Positions 18,261 through 25,926 of a stretch of 64,000 bases of DNA are shown one piece after another. The stretch covers positions 26,383 through 90,382 of the forward strand of contig NZ_QEXM01000055.1 of assembly GCF_004127445.1 (NCBI RefSeq), given 5' to 3'. Numbering within the stretch: the first letter of the stretch is position 1; the number at the start of each line of letters is the position of its first letter. Under the pieces are notes generated by a model that saw only the letters and a program-made list of their open reading frames with translations, ran no database searches and was not told the DNA's origin. The stretch is from Streptomyces alfalfae (lineage in GTDB: Bacteria; Actinomycetota; Actinomycetes; Streptomycetales; Streptomycetaceae). The position numbers and the translations under genes were made by a program.

Positions 18261-18751
18261 TCGTTCCAAGAGCACGGCGGGAATCCGCGGCATGGCTCGC
18301 GCACGCTCAGGAGGGCTCTGAGCAGGCGTGGCTGGAGTGGGAGACGCGCGGTGTCGCTCTGCTGCCGCTCGGCCGCCGCTTCGACGCGGTACGCATGCCG
18401 GAGCCTCTCGTCTACGCGGCGCTGGACACCACCGAGCCGCAGGAGGTCGCCCGGCTCCTCACGCAGGTACTCGCCGGACCGGTGATCTACGACGGCCGGA
18501 CCATGGGCGGCACCTACTACGCCCTCGTAAGACCCCGCGAGCAGACCGACGAACCACGTGCCTGGAAGCACGAGGTCGCGGCGCCTCTGCTGAGCGACGG
18601 CACCTTCCTGGGGGTGCCGCGCCTCGACCGCACGCAACCGCCGGGCACGCACTGGGTCGTACCTCCGGCGTTCGAGGGCGACCTCTGTCCGGAGCGGTGG
18701 GTAGCCGCGTTCGTCGCCAAGGGCCGGCGTGCCAGTGAGGAGAGCACCTGA
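18257..18751 (+). CDS. 164-aa protein resembling the N-terminal fold of actinobacterial primase/polymerase proteins
   Basis: 164 aa from ATG 18257 behind GGAGG. Segments such as GVALLPLGRRFDAVRMPEPL, AGPVIYDGRTMGGTYYALVR and GVPRLDRTQPPGTHWVVPP form a compact domain that recurs in Streptomyces, sometimes as the front of bifunctional primase/polymerase-like proteins. No catalytic residue is evident to me. Its start overlaps the preceding small gene, and the radical SAM gene starts 132 bp later, so co-transcription is likely. Function unknown. Confidence 0.68.
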   Translation: MIVPRARRESAAWLAHAQEGSEQAWLEWETRGVALLPLGRRFDAVRMPEPLVYAALDTTEPQEVARLLTQVLAGPVIYDGRTMGGTYYALVRPREQTDEPRAWKHEVAAPLLSDGTFLGVPRLDRTQPPGTHWVVPPAFEGDLCPERWVAAFVAKGRRASEEST

Positions 18752-18883
18752 TGGTCACGGCTCCGCGCGCCTGCTGACGAGGTCGGCCTGCGGGGACTGC
18801 TGGAAGACCAGCCGTGATCCCCGCCGCTCACAGACTCCCGCCCGGACCCAGCGGGCACACGCAACTCTCATCGAGGAGACCTC

Positions 18884-19786
18884 ATGACGATCACCCCCGA
18901 GGCGCCCACCCAGGTCCCGGTCCCGGAGTTTCTCGAGCTGGAGATCACGGGGAAGTGCCAACTCACGTGCCCGTCCCTCTGCTACGCGAAGGCCGGACCG
19001 ACCGAAGGCCACGGCAGCATGACGGCCGACGATTGGAAGCGCCTCATCCGCGAGGCCGCCACGCTCGGCGTGAAGAAGGTCCAGTTCATCGGCGGCGAGC
19101 CGACCATGCACCCGCAGTTCGAGGCCCTCGTGCACCGGGCGCTCGGAGTAGGGCTGGCCGTGCAGGTCTACAGCAACTTGTACCGCGTCCGGCTGGAGCA
19201 CTGGACGCTGTTCGCGCACCCGCGGGTGTCCCTCGCTACGTCGTACCACAGCGACGTCGCCGAGGAGCACGAGCGAGTCACCGGCCGGACGGGCTCCCAC
19301 GCGGCGACCCGGGCGAACATCGCCGAGGCTGTCCACAGGAAGATCCCGCTTCAGGTGGGCATCGTCGAGGTGTTCGACGGGCAGCGCACCGCCGAGGCCC
19401 GCGAGGAGCTGCTCACGCTCGGCGTCCGCACAGTCAACATCGACCGCGTCCGGTCGGTGGGTCGGGCCGAGGTCCACGTCCCCAGCACCAGTGATCTGTG
19501 CGGCCGGTGCGCGGACGGCCGGGCCGCCATCATGACCGACGGCACCGTCACCCCCTGCGTGCTGGGGCGATTCCTGAAGACGGGCAACGCCAAGGCCGAG
19601 GGGCTCGGGTCCGTGTTTGCCGGGCAGCAGTGGACGGACACCGCGGCCAGCATCCCGCGCCGAGCCATGCCGTCGGCGGGCTGCACCCCCGCCGACTCCT
19701 CCGACTGCGACCCGGCCAACACCGAGGCGTGCGATCCTGCCTACTACGCCCCGGACCCGACACCCCACCTCGGAGGGACCGCGTGA
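18884..19786 (+). CDS. radical SAM protein with C-terminal SPASM-like Cys cluster
   Basis: 300 aa from ATG 18884, six nt after GAGGAG. The SAM-binding iron-sulfur motif is C25-x3-C29-x3-C33 (KCQLTCPSLCYAKAGP), one residue longer in the second gap than the usual Cx3Cx2C. IGGEPTMHP supplies the SAM-contacting GGE loop. A C-terminal Cys cluster (C206, C209, C225, then GCTP, DCDP and ACDP) resembles a SPASM/twitch domain that holds an auxiliary cluster. Such enzymes usually modify ribosomal peptides. The downstream methyltransferase overlaps it by 4 nt, so both act in one pathway. No ATP-grasp, lanthipeptide or transporter gene is present. Confidence 0.85.
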   Translation: MTITPEAPTQVPVPEFLELEITGKCQLTCPSLCYAKAGPTEGHGSMTADDWKRLIREAATLGVKKVQFIGGEPTMHPQFEALVHRALGVGLAVQVYSNLYRVRLEHWTLFAHPRVSLATSYHSDVAEEHERVTGRTGSHAATRANIAEAVHRKIPLQVGIVEVFDGQRTAEAREELLTLGVRTVNIDRVRSVGRAEVHVPSTSDLCGRCADGRAAIMTDGTVTPCVLGRFLKTGNAKAEGLGSVFAGQQWTDTAASIPRRAMPSAGCTPADSSDCDPANTEACDPAYYAPDPTPHLGGTA

Positions 19787-20913
19787 CCTGGGAAACAGCA
19801 GCCGCGGACCTCGCCACGCGTGTGACTCACCGGTCCTCGCCCTGGCGGGAAGCGGTCGCCCGTATCCCCCGCCACGTCTTCGTGCCCACCTGGTGGGTCG
19901 CTGACAGCGGCCGCTGGTCCCTGTACGAGCCGGTCAGTGAGGCGCGGTGGTATCCGGCCGCGTACGCCGACCGGTCACTGGTCACCCGTGTCGGGGACCT
20001 GCACGCCGACCAGGCCGGGCCCGACGACCACCCGTCGGGCAAGCCGACGTCCTCGGCGACGCTGCCCAGCCTCGTCGTCTCGATGTTCGAGCACGCGCGG
20101 ATCGACGACGGAGACACCCTCCTCGACGTCGGCACGGGCAGCGGTTACGGCACGGCGCTCGCCGCATACCGCCTCGGCGATGCTGCGGTGACGAGCGTCG
20201 ACGTCGACCCCTATCTCGTGGAGGCAGCCCGCGATCGGCTCGCCATGGCCGGCCTGCGCCCCAGGGTCGAGACAGCCGACGCGACCGCGCCTTGGCGGGC
20301 GGAGGGCCGGTTCGACCGGATCGTGGCCACCGTCTCCGTCCGCACCGTCCCGGCCGGTTGGCTGTCCGCGCTGCGCACCGGCGGCCGACTGGTCACCACG
20401 ATCGCCGGGACGTCGCTGATCCTCACCGCGGAGAAGCGGGCCGACGGGGCCGCGGTGGGCAGGGTGGAGTGGGACCGTGCCGGTTTCATGCCCGCCCGGC
20501 ACGGCGCCAACTACCCGGCGGACGCCTCGCGGTTGCTGGTGACCGCGCAGGAGATCGACGGCGAGGACGTCACCACGAGCCCGTATCCGGCCGTCGATGT
20601 CGCCAACGCATGGGACCTCGACTCGATGCTCGGCCTGACCGCGCCTGGCATCGAGCACGCGTACCGCGACGAGGGGGATCGGCGGACCGCGATCATGGCG
20701 CATCCGGACGGCTCGTGGGCACGTGCGGTGTCCACGGGCGAGGAGGCGACAGTCGTGCATCAGGGCGGCCCGCGTCGCCTGTGGGACATCCTCGACGAGC
20801 TGCGGTCGTACTGGCTGCGGCACGGTGAGCTGCCCGCGCGCGGGGCCCGCGTCCTCATCACCCCCGAAGGGGAGACCCGACTCGCCCGAGGGAAGTGGCG
20901 CGCCGTTCTCTGA
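19783..20913 (+). CDS. protein-L-isoaspartate methyltransferase-like enzyme
   Basis: 376 aa starting at GTG 19783, whose first base lies 4 nt before the end of the radical SAM gene (GTGA), with GGAGG 7 nt upstream. The PCMT fold is clear: IPRHVFVP, the SAM loop LLDVGTGSGYGTALAAYRLG, and FDRIVATVSVRTVPAGW. The extra roughly 150 residues at the C-terminus match the long form found beside RiPP maturases (FxLD and ATP-grasp peptide systems), where these enzymes methylate the modified peptide. Here it is paired with a radical SAM enzyme instead. Substrate unknown. Confidence 0.85.
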   Translation: MTWETAAADLATRVTHRSSPWREAVARIPRHVFVPTWWVADSGRWSLYEPVSEARWYPAAYADRSLVTRVGDLHADQAGPDDHPSGKPTSSATLPSLVVSMFEHARIDDGDTLLDVGTGSGYGTALAAYRLGDAAVTSVDVDPYLVEAARDRLAMAGLRPRVETADATAPWRAEGRFDRIVATVSVRTVPAGWLSALRTGGRLVTTIAGTSLILTAEKRADGAAVGRVEWDRAGFMPARHGANYPADASRLLVTAQEIDGEDVTTSPYPAVDVANAWDLDSMLGLTAPGIEHAYRDEGDRRTAIMAHPDGSWARAVSTGEEATVVHQGGPRRLWDILDELRSYWLRHGELPARGARVLITPEGETRLARGKWRAVL

Positions 20914-21005
20914 CCCGCAGGCTCGGGCCGTGGCCGCGGATGACGCCCTCTCGTAGTGAGGGGCCGCCTAATTTGGTACCCCCTCGTGACGGGCCCGGCA
21001 CACAG

Positions 21006-21038
21006 CCGCCCCCCATGCGGACGCCGCGTGGGGGGCGG
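21006..21038 (+). terminator. hairpin terminator after the methyltransferase gene
   Basis: Arms CCGCCCCCCATGCGG and CCGCGTGGGGGGCGG with a 3-nt loop, followed by TCTTC. One mismatched position in 15. It lies 93 bp past the methyltransferase stop, consistent with the end of the radical SAM operon. Confidence 0.7.
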
Positions 21039-21173
21039 TCTTCGTCTGGCGGCCGGCGTGACCTGCGCAGACGGGGGTGATCATTTAGGGGCTGTGTAGG
21101 GGCCGCGCTTGCGCAGTGAGGCTGTAGCCCGAGTGCACGGGACCGTAGTAGAACTGCACGCGGACGGCATGCG

Positions 21174-21216
21174 AAAGGCCCCGGTAGCCGCTTGACCTGC
21201 GGTTACCGGGGCCTTT
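21174..21216. terminator. hairpin next to attL, ancestral tRNA-Arg terminator
   Basis: An 18-bp near-perfect stem beginning AAAGGCCCCGG and ending CCGGGGCCTTT. It sits 16 bp outside the tRNA-derived repeat, where the terminator of the minus-strand tRNA lay before insertion. A hairpin with the same stem base is found at the other end of the element. Confidence 0.7.
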
Positions 21217-21231
21217 GCCCTGCTCAAACAC

Positions 21232-21274
21232 GTGCCCCCGGCAGGATTCGAACCTGCGACACCCGCTTTAGGAG
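21232..21274. repeat. attL: 43-bp copy of tRNA-Arg 3' half
   Basis: Identical over 43 bp to 37110-37152. It covers the tRNA from the anticodon loop to the discriminator base, but the sequence then diverges, so this copy has no 5' half and is not a tRNA. It is the displaced chromosomal 3' end left by integration. Confidence 0.93.
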
Positions 21275-21358
21275 TTCGATCTACGCCCGTCCCCGGGGCC
21301 GTCGGCGGCTGGTCCGGCGGTCGTCCGGGGGTGCTGCCGTATGCCTGCGTGCAGCCCC

Positions 21359-21381
21359 GTTGATGTCAGCCGTGGATGTCA
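21359..21381. repeat. left arm-type repeat pair, probable Int/Xis site
   Basis: Two copies of a KGATGTCA octamer spaced 13 bp start to start (GTTGATGTCA, three variable bases, GTGGATGTCA). The same 23-bp arrangement recurs at 37048-37070, differing only in the three middle bases. One copy lies just inside each end of the element, as expected for arm sites of a tyrosine integrase or binding sites of its excisionase. Confidence 0.6.
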
Positions 21382-21891
21382 GGAATGGACGTTGACCCGG
21401 CAGCTCTCGTGGCGACACCCGTCGTCCCGCCGGTGGAGCCGTCGGAGATCGTCCAGAACTGCGCCGGGGAAGTCGTGCTGTACCCACTTCTTCCGGTAGC
21501 CGGCCTCCCCGTGCAGCCGCAACACCGTCTCGGCGGCCTCCAGCACCACATGGCCTACGGCAGCACGGGGCTGACTGGAACTCCAGCAGAGGGTGCCCTC
21601 GTCATCGGGGGCGTTCCAGCTCTGGGACATGTCCGGGAATCGGTAGATGCCGATTTCCACATTCGCCCCCTGGGGTTGGAGTCGCCACCTCACCTCGGCG
21701 GGTTCGAGGTCGAAGGAGACGCGCGGGGCATCGGCTGCTCCGTAAAGACTCACCATCGCGCGCAACAAGTCGGACAGTGCATCGGTGCAATAGCTGACGA
21801 TGTCAGCCCTCTCCGACGTGGCGTCGGCAATCCGATACCTTGCCCACCCAGAGCCGGTCAGCTCCCAGCTGAATCGAAGATCACCCGTCAT
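21379..21891 (-). CDS. hypothetical 170-aa protein of the AICE left end
   Basis: 170 aa from ATG 21891, six nt after GGGAGGG. It starts MTGDLRFSWELTGSGWARY and is a compact soluble protein with alternating strands and one long amphipathic helix (DALSDLLRAMVSLYG). No signal peptide or known motif. It is the leftmost gene of the element and is transcribed toward attL, in the same direction as the GntR gene 50 bp upstream, so the two may be co-transcribed. Function unknown. Confidence 0.72.
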   Translation of the reverse strand: MTGDLRFSWELTGSGWARYRIADATSERADIVSYCTDALSDLLRAMVSLYGAADAPRVSFDLEPAEVRWRLQPQGANVEIGIYRFPDMSQSWNAPDDEGTLCWSSSQPRAAVGHVVLEAAETVLRLHGEAGYRKKWVQHDFPGAVLDDLRRLHRRDDGCRHESCRVNVHS

Positions 21892-21941
21892 CCCATGCCC
21901 TCCCGTGCCGGTCACGAGACCGTACCGCCAGCGGCGAGGAC

Positions 21942-22697
21942 TCAAGGGCGGATGGGGATCTCATAGACGATCTCGCAGTGAGCCGCGGGCACCACGATGT
22001 CCGCCGTTTCGACGGGCCTACCATCGTCGCTGTAGTACGTCCGTCGGATGTGTGTGACCAGTGCGGCCTTGTGGATGCCGAGTAGCGACGCCTCCTCGGC
22101 GGTCGCCGGCCTGGGCTCCGGCTGCTCCACTGCATGGCTCACCGTGATGCCGATCGCGGCCATCCGATTCACGACGCCTGCACCGGCGTGCGGCCCTCCC
22201 TCGGGGAGAACGACGAGAGTGCCGGCGGTGAGGTCGTACGGCTCCCAACTGGTCGAGAGCTGCACGGGCCTGCCGTCGGCCAGGAACTCGTACGCGGTTC
22301 GGACGCACAGCTCGCCCTCGGCGATCCCGAGCCGGGCGGCGATCTCTGCCGGGGCCGGGACCTTGGCGTCGGTCCTGCTCTCCCAGTCGCCCTGCCTGCC
22401 GACGGCCTTCATGTCCGCCCGGAACGGCGACCCTTCGGGCTGCTCGCGCGCCGACGACCGCACCACACGTACGCGCTGCCGGGGCTCGGCGACGTAGGTG
22501 CCCGAACCGGCTCGGCCTTCCAACACGCCTTGCGAGATCAGCAGCTCTTGAGCCCTGCGGACGACGTTCTCGCCTACGCCGCACTCCTGGCCGATCTGCG
22601 CGCGGGAGGGAAGCCGGTCCCCCGGTTCCCATACGTGCTCCGCGATCCGCTGCCGTAGCTCGTCGGCGATGCGGAGATAGGGCGGCTTCTCAGGCAT
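21942..22697 (-). CDS. GntR family regulator with UTRA domain (first of three in the element)
   Basis: 251 aa from ATG 22697. N-terminal winged HTH (LRIADELRQRIAEHVWEPGD, SRAQIGQECGVGENVVRRAQ), then a UTRA effector domain ending ETADIVVPAAHCEIVYEIPI. It is transcribed away from five small plus-strand genes. The 79-bp divergent promoter region contains two perfect-arm copies of CTAGTNNACTAG, the likely operator through which it represses itself and the small genes. Confidence 0.88.
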   Translation of the reverse strand: MPEKPPYLRIADELRQRIAEHVWEPGDRLPSRAQIGQECGVGENVVRRAQELLISQGVLEGRAGSGTYVAEPRQRVRVVRSSAREQPEGSPFRADMKAVGRQGDWESRTDAKVPAPAEIAARLGIAEGELCVRTAYEFLADGRPVQLSTSWEPYDLTAGTLVVLPEGGPHAGAGVVNRMAAIGITVSHAVEQPEPRPATAEEASLLGIHKAALVTHIRRTYYSDDGRPVETADIVVPAAHCEIVYEIPIRP

Positions 22698-22706
22698 ATG
22701 GAAAAT

Positions 22707-22737
22707 CTAGTCCACTAGCTTTAATCTAGTTAACTAG
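22707..22737. promoter_or_regulatory. paired CTAGTNNACTAG operators of the divergent GntR promoter
   Basis: CTAGTCCACTAG (22707-22718) and CTAGTTAACTAG (22726-22737), each a 12-bp palindrome, with centres 19 bp apart, about two helical turns. They lie 10 bp upstream of the minus-strand GntR ATG, in an AT-rich patch. GntR proteins of the HutC type bind similar short palindromes as dimers. Confidence 0.75.
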
Positions 22738-22776
22738 CTTCACTCAAAGTGATCGCCGAGTGACGGAGGCTCCCCT

Positions 22777-23055
22777 GTGCCCGCTTCGCGAGTGAGCGCG
22801 GAGGCCATCGCCGCCCGGTTATCGGCGGTCGGGCTCACCACACGCGTGGAGGAGCACGACCGGTGCACGTCGGTCGAGGCGGAGGTACCGGAGTCACTCT
22901 CCGCCGAGTCATGGCGGGAGGTCCTGGAAGTCCTGGCGGGAGCCGATCATTTCGGTCTCCACGCCACCAGCTTGAACGGCCGCACCCTTTGGGCGGTCGT
23001 ACGCAAAGCGGCCCCCACGACGGGCGATGTCGGGGGACCGAGTTATCAGCGATAG
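22777..23055 (+). CDS. hypothetical 92-aa protein
   Basis: 92 aa from GTG 22777, with GGAGG 7 nt upstream. Mixed alpha/beta composition (EAIAARLSAVGLTTRVEE, WREVLEVLAGADHFGL), no Cys pairs, no TM. First of five closely packed small genes divergent from the GntR gene. Function unknown. Confidence 0.7.
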   Translation: MPASRVSAEAIAARLSAVGLTTRVEEHDRCTSVEAEVPESLSAESWREVLEVLAGADHFGLHATSLNGRTLWAVVRKAAPTTGDVGGPSYQR

Positions 23056-23067
23056 GAGCTGAGCAGC

Positions 23068-23379
23068 GTGCTCAACCGTATCCACCGTGCCGTCACGCTC
23101 GCCAGAGCGCGGTACTTCCCCAAGGGCAGGCATCGCCGAGCCTTAACGCCGTCCCGAGCGGCTGTGGCGACGCCTCCCGCGCTCGCCGTAGAGCCGCCAG
23201 CCGTCCCGGAATGGATGCCGGACACCGCTGACCGCCTTCACCTGCTCCTGGGCGAGGACAACGTGCTCGTCCGTCCGTACGTGCTGGCCTGGGAGCGGCA
23301 GCGTGCACGCCAACGCTCGATGGTCGTGGCGCCGCGACTGTCGGCTGAGGCATTCTCGGCTCTGGCAGGTGCTCGCTAA
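23068..23379 (+). CDS. hypothetical 103-aa basic protein
   Basis: 103 aa from GTG 23068, with GGAG 9 nt upstream. The basic N-terminus (RIHRAVTLARARYFPKGRHR) is followed by a Pro/Ala linker and a conserved-looking tail, LVRPYVLAWERQRARQR, that I associate with short Streptomyces proteins in similar GntR blocks. It overlaps the next gene by one base (TAATG). Function unknown. Confidence 0.7.
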   Translation: MLNRIHRAVTLARARYFPKGRHRRALTPSRAAVATPPALAVEPPAVPEWMPDTADRLHLLLGEDNVLVRPYVLAWERQRARQRSMVVAPRLSAEAFSALAGAR

Positions 23380-23582
23380 TGCCCCCTCGTCAACAGCTCC
23401 ATGTATCGGAAACCGGGGCTGCTGCCTACCGGTCGACTGAATGCAGGGTTGGCACTCACGCAGCCTGTGCGGAAGCGTCGCCATCTCCTGCGCCGGTCGA
23501 CCTGCCGGTGATCTACGAGACGTGCGCCTGCACCTGCCACCCCGCGCCGGACCACTCCACGCGACCGGCGGTGAAGCGGTGA
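23379..23582 (+). CDS. hypothetical 67-aa Cys-rich protein
   Basis: 67 aa, ATG sharing its first base with the previous stop. It has C22 and C30 and a C-terminal CACTCHPAPDH cluster that could bind a metal. The stop overlaps the next GTG by 4 nt. No relative recognised. Confidence 0.6.
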   Translation: MPPRQQLHVSETGAAAYRSTECRVGTHAACAEASPSPAPVDLPVIYETCACTCHPAPDHSTRPAVKR

Positions 23583-23803
23583 GCAACTGGGCCCCCGGGG
23601 GTGCGCTGGCATCCAACGTTGAGATCACGGCGGCCACCGTTCTGCGGGGCGACATCATCCAAGTTGGCGGTCGGGCCTGCCGGGTGAGCGACCTCTTCCA
23701 GTTGCCCCAGGGCGCGAAGCAACTCCTGTTCGAGTCGGGAGAGCTGCTGACCATAAACGGGCGGACCCGGCTCGTCGCCGTGCGGATGACGAGAAGGCGG
23801 TGA
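23579..23803 (+). CDS. hypothetical 74-aa protein
   Basis: 74 aa from the GTG at 23579 inside the previous stop (GTGA). It reads as a small beta-barrel-like domain (ITAATVLRGDIIQVGGRACR, QLLFESGELLTI). It recurs in Streptomyces just upstream of GntR genes, as here. Function unknown. Confidence 0.7.
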   Translation: MSNWAPGGALASNVEITAATVLRGDIIQVGGRACRVSDLFQLPQGAKQLLFESGELLTINGRTRLVAVRMTRRR

Positions 23804-24540
23804 CACAGTCCATGACGTCTCGCCGCCTCGTCGTCGCTGACGACCTGAGACGCCAGATCACGACCGGTCGAATCGGACCCGGTGAACGGCTCCCGTCTGA
23901 GTCCGCCCTGGCCGACCGGTACAAGGTCAGCACGGCCACACTGCGAAGCGCCCTCGCCGTACTCCAGGGAGAAGGCCTCGTCGAGAAGATCCACGGCAAG
24001 GGCAACTTCGTCCGCCGCCCGCTGCGCAAGGTCACGTACGTCGGTGGATGGGGCACGCTGGATCCCCGGACTGCCGCAGACGTGGACCTGCGCGTGACGG
24101 TCCGAACTACGGTGCTGCCCGCGCGGGGCCATCTGACAGCGCTGCTGAAGGTGGACGACGGAAGCCCACTGACCGAATCCCTCCGACTCAGCTACGAGGG
24201 AGAGTCCCCACACAGCCTGGCCCGCGTCTACGTACCGCGAGACCTGACACCGACCAAGGCGCTCAGTAACCGGTCCTCAAGGACGTGGGCGGAAGCCAGC
24301 TTCTCTGTGCCGGACCCGCCGCCGGCCGAAGTCCACGAGACGGTGTCCGCCCGACTCCCAACGCCGGGTGAGGCGTCGACTCTGCGGATCAACACAGCCT
24401 TGGCCGTCCTCGCGATCACCCGCGTTGCGGCAGACAACACCGGGCGAGTCATCGAGGCGGCACTACTGGTGTTCCCTGGGGATCGTGTCGACGCCGTCTT
24501 CAGCACCCACCACGTGATCGAAGAAAGGCAGGCGCACTGA
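23800..24540 (+). CDS. GntR family regulator with UTRA domain (second in the element)
   Basis: 246 aa from GTG 23800, overlapping the upstream stop by 4 nt; ATG 23812 is an alternative. Winged HTH at residues 8-75 (LRRQITTGRIGPGERLPSES, VSTATLRSALAVLQGEGLVE), then a UTRA domain. It is in one operon with the four small genes upstream and a small gene downstream (one-base overlap). This block looks like a regulatory cassette separate from the KorSA-like repressor. Confidence 0.87.
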   Translation: MTQSMTSRRLVVADDLRRQITTGRIGPGERLPSESALADRYKVSTATLRSALAVLQGEGLVEKIHGKGNFVRRPLRKVTYVGGWGTLDPRTAADVDLRVTVRTTVLPARGHLTALLKVDDGSPLTESLRLSYEGESPHSLARVYVPRDLTPTKALSNRSSRTWAEASFSVPDPPPAEVHETVSARLPTPGEASTLRINTALAVLAITRVAADNTGRVIEAALLVFPGDRVDAVFSTHHVIEERQAH

Positions 24541-24836
24541 TGCCGCAGAACGAACTACGACTCCTCCCGTGGTCGGGCCCGGACGGTAAGCCCTGCTACC
24601 TGAGCACCGATGACAGCGGCGGATACATGTCTCGCCTGGCGGACAACATCGAAGCGGTACAGCTCGGGATGGCAACCGATCTTCTGGAGCGGGCTGCGGG
24701 AGTCCTCGGCGACCAGGACGCCGGCCGCGATGACCTGCGGCTCATGCTGACCGAAGTGACCCGAGCCCTACGAGACGTGGTCCGCGTGGCAACCAGCCGC
24801 GGTCATCTCCTGGCGGTGAGCGAACTCCAGTCCTAA
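24540..24836 (+). CDS. hypothetical 98-aa protein, last of the small-gene operon
   Basis: 98 aa; its ATG shares a base with the GntR stop (TGATG). The N-terminus is rich in polar residues (GPDGKPCYLSTDDSGGYMS) and the C-terminal half is one amphipathic helical region (MATDLLERAAGVLGDQ, LMLTEVTRALRDVVRV). Soluble, function unknown. Confidence 0.68.
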   Translation: MPQNELRLLPWSGPDGKPCYLSTDDSGGYMSRLADNIEAVQLGMATDLLERAAGVLGDQDAGRDDLRLMLTEVTRALRDVVRVATSRGHLLAVSELQS

Positions 24837-24931
24837 AGGGCACGGTCAAGGCGGCGTCCCTGGGGTGGCCCTCCTGCCAGCGCTCAGAAGCCCGTCTACT
24901 GATCACCGGCTCCGCTGACCAGCGGGACTCA

Positions 24932-24973
24932 AGAAGCCCACGGCTCTGACTAGCTCAGATGCCGTGGGCTTCT
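24932..24973 (+). terminator. 13-bp perfect stem terminator
   Basis: AGAAGCCCACGGC pairs perfectly with GCCGTGGGCTTCT; the 16-nt loop has a further TCTGA/TCAGA pairing, so the whole forms one long stem, followed by GTCGTTGTT. It lies about 95 bp after the last small gene of the GntR operon. Confidence 0.75.
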
Positions 24974-24979
24974 GTCGTT

Positions 24980-25023
24980 GTTGGTCGGCGTCGGCTGACC
25001 TTGGACGGCCCAGGGACGGCCCG
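24980..25023. repeat. intergenic repeat, copy A
   Basis: Contains GTTGGTCGGC and, 13 bp later, GGACGGCCCAGGGACGGCCC. The same 20-bp string occurs at 26092-26111. Copies stand between the cargo modules of the element. Confidence 0.65.
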
Positions 25024-25341
25024 GGTGGCCTCGGCCGCCAGGCGCTTAGAAGATGCGGGCAAGCCTTGGTAGAACCACTTGATTGGCCTACGCCTGCACC
25101 GTTTTGGACTGCTGAACTCCGCTGCCGCCTGCTGCTGTTGCCGTCAGGATTGCCGTCACCGCAAGGCGAGCGACAGAGCCGGGAGAAATCCGGGGTGGTA
25201 CGTGCGGTGACCCTGTTCAGGTGGCGTGCGCTCCCTCTGTGCGCTGGTTGCAACCTTGTGTGACCCGCCTGGGCGCAGCACGGTTCAGGTGGAAGCTGCT
25301 CGGTGCTGTGCTGCAGGGCTATCGGGGAGGGGCGGTACGTC

Positions 25342-25926
25342 ATGGGTTCAGCCAGTCAATGGGCACGTGAGACCTTTGGGGACATAGCCGGTGAGCTGGC
25401 CGACATCATCCCGGCTTGCCTCCTCCGGGCTCACGACCGCGCACGGACCGGGCACGAGGGCGTCCACACTCAAACGCTCGAAGCCTACGGACACGGCCTC
25501 TACGCTGTGCAATACGAGGAACTGGCCGCTGGCATCTCCGGGCTCGGGGAACCAGTGCGCCTGCAAGGACGCACGCTGATGCTCGTCCGGGGCCACCTGA
25601 TTTACCCTCTCCGCTACGCGAAGAAAGACGTACCTGTCACGGCTGCACGTCTCCGTCGGGCCACAGGCTTCCGTGCAGACTTGATCCGGCGCCACGGCCC
25701 GCCGGCCATGCAGCAAGCATTCGACTTGGGCCTCGGGGAACTTGAGGCCTCCGAGGTGCACCCAGACTTGGAGCTCCTTCCCGAAGACGTACGGCTCGTC
25801 CTTGTCGCCTACGCCTGCTCCATGGAGAAGGGCATCATGCGCATCGAGTGGGGCTCCGCGGAGCTGCGCCGCGAGGACCGGTACCTGATCTGGCACCGTC
25901 ACGAGCCGCTACCCATCTCAGGTTGA
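25342..25926 (+). CDS. hypothetical 194-aa cargo protein
   Basis: 194 aa from ATG 25342 with a GGGGAGGGG tract upstream. Soluble and mostly helical at the start (WARETFGDIAGELADIIPAC). A pattern of conserved-looking aromatic and charged residues follows (YGHGLYAVQYEELAAGI, LMLVRGHLIYPLRYAKKD). No known domain recognised. It stands alone between two copies of the intergenic repeat, next to the CBASS genes, so a defence or regulatory role is possible but unproven. Confidence 0.65.
   Translation: MGSASQWARETFGDIAGELADIIPACLLRAHDRARTGHEGVHTQTLEAYGHGLYAVQYEELAAGISGLGEPVRLQGRTLMLVRGHLIYPLRYAKKDVPVTAARLRRATGFRADLIRRHGPPAMQQAFDLGLGELEASEVHPDLELLPEDVRLVLVAYACSMEKGIMRIEWGSAELRREDRYLIWHRHEPLPISG

Larger units (their letters stand above)
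20914..21231. other. intergenic region between radical SAM operon and attL
   Basis: No supported gene. It holds two strong hairpins (listed separately). The stretch 21040-21170 shows nothing recognisable. Before the element inserted, this DNA lay directly downstream of the tRNA-Arg gene. Confidence 0.6.
24837..25341. other. intergenic region with terminator and repeat copy A
   Basis: No supported gene. It contains a strong hairpin (24932-24973) and the first copy of a repeated motif (24980-25023), listed separately. The remainder, 25024-25341, shows nothing I recognise. Confidence 0.6.

Noticed and set aside
18751..18777. Eight-codon ORF (MVTAPRAC) just before the radical SAM gene as a mini peptide substrate
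   Set aside because: It overlaps the previous stop by chance-level context, has no ribosome binding site of its own and is too short to carry a leader.
21232..21274. Second tRNA-Arg gene at the left end
   Set aside because: The sequence diverges after 43 bp, before the 5' half; it is an attachment-site remnant and cannot fold into a tRNA.
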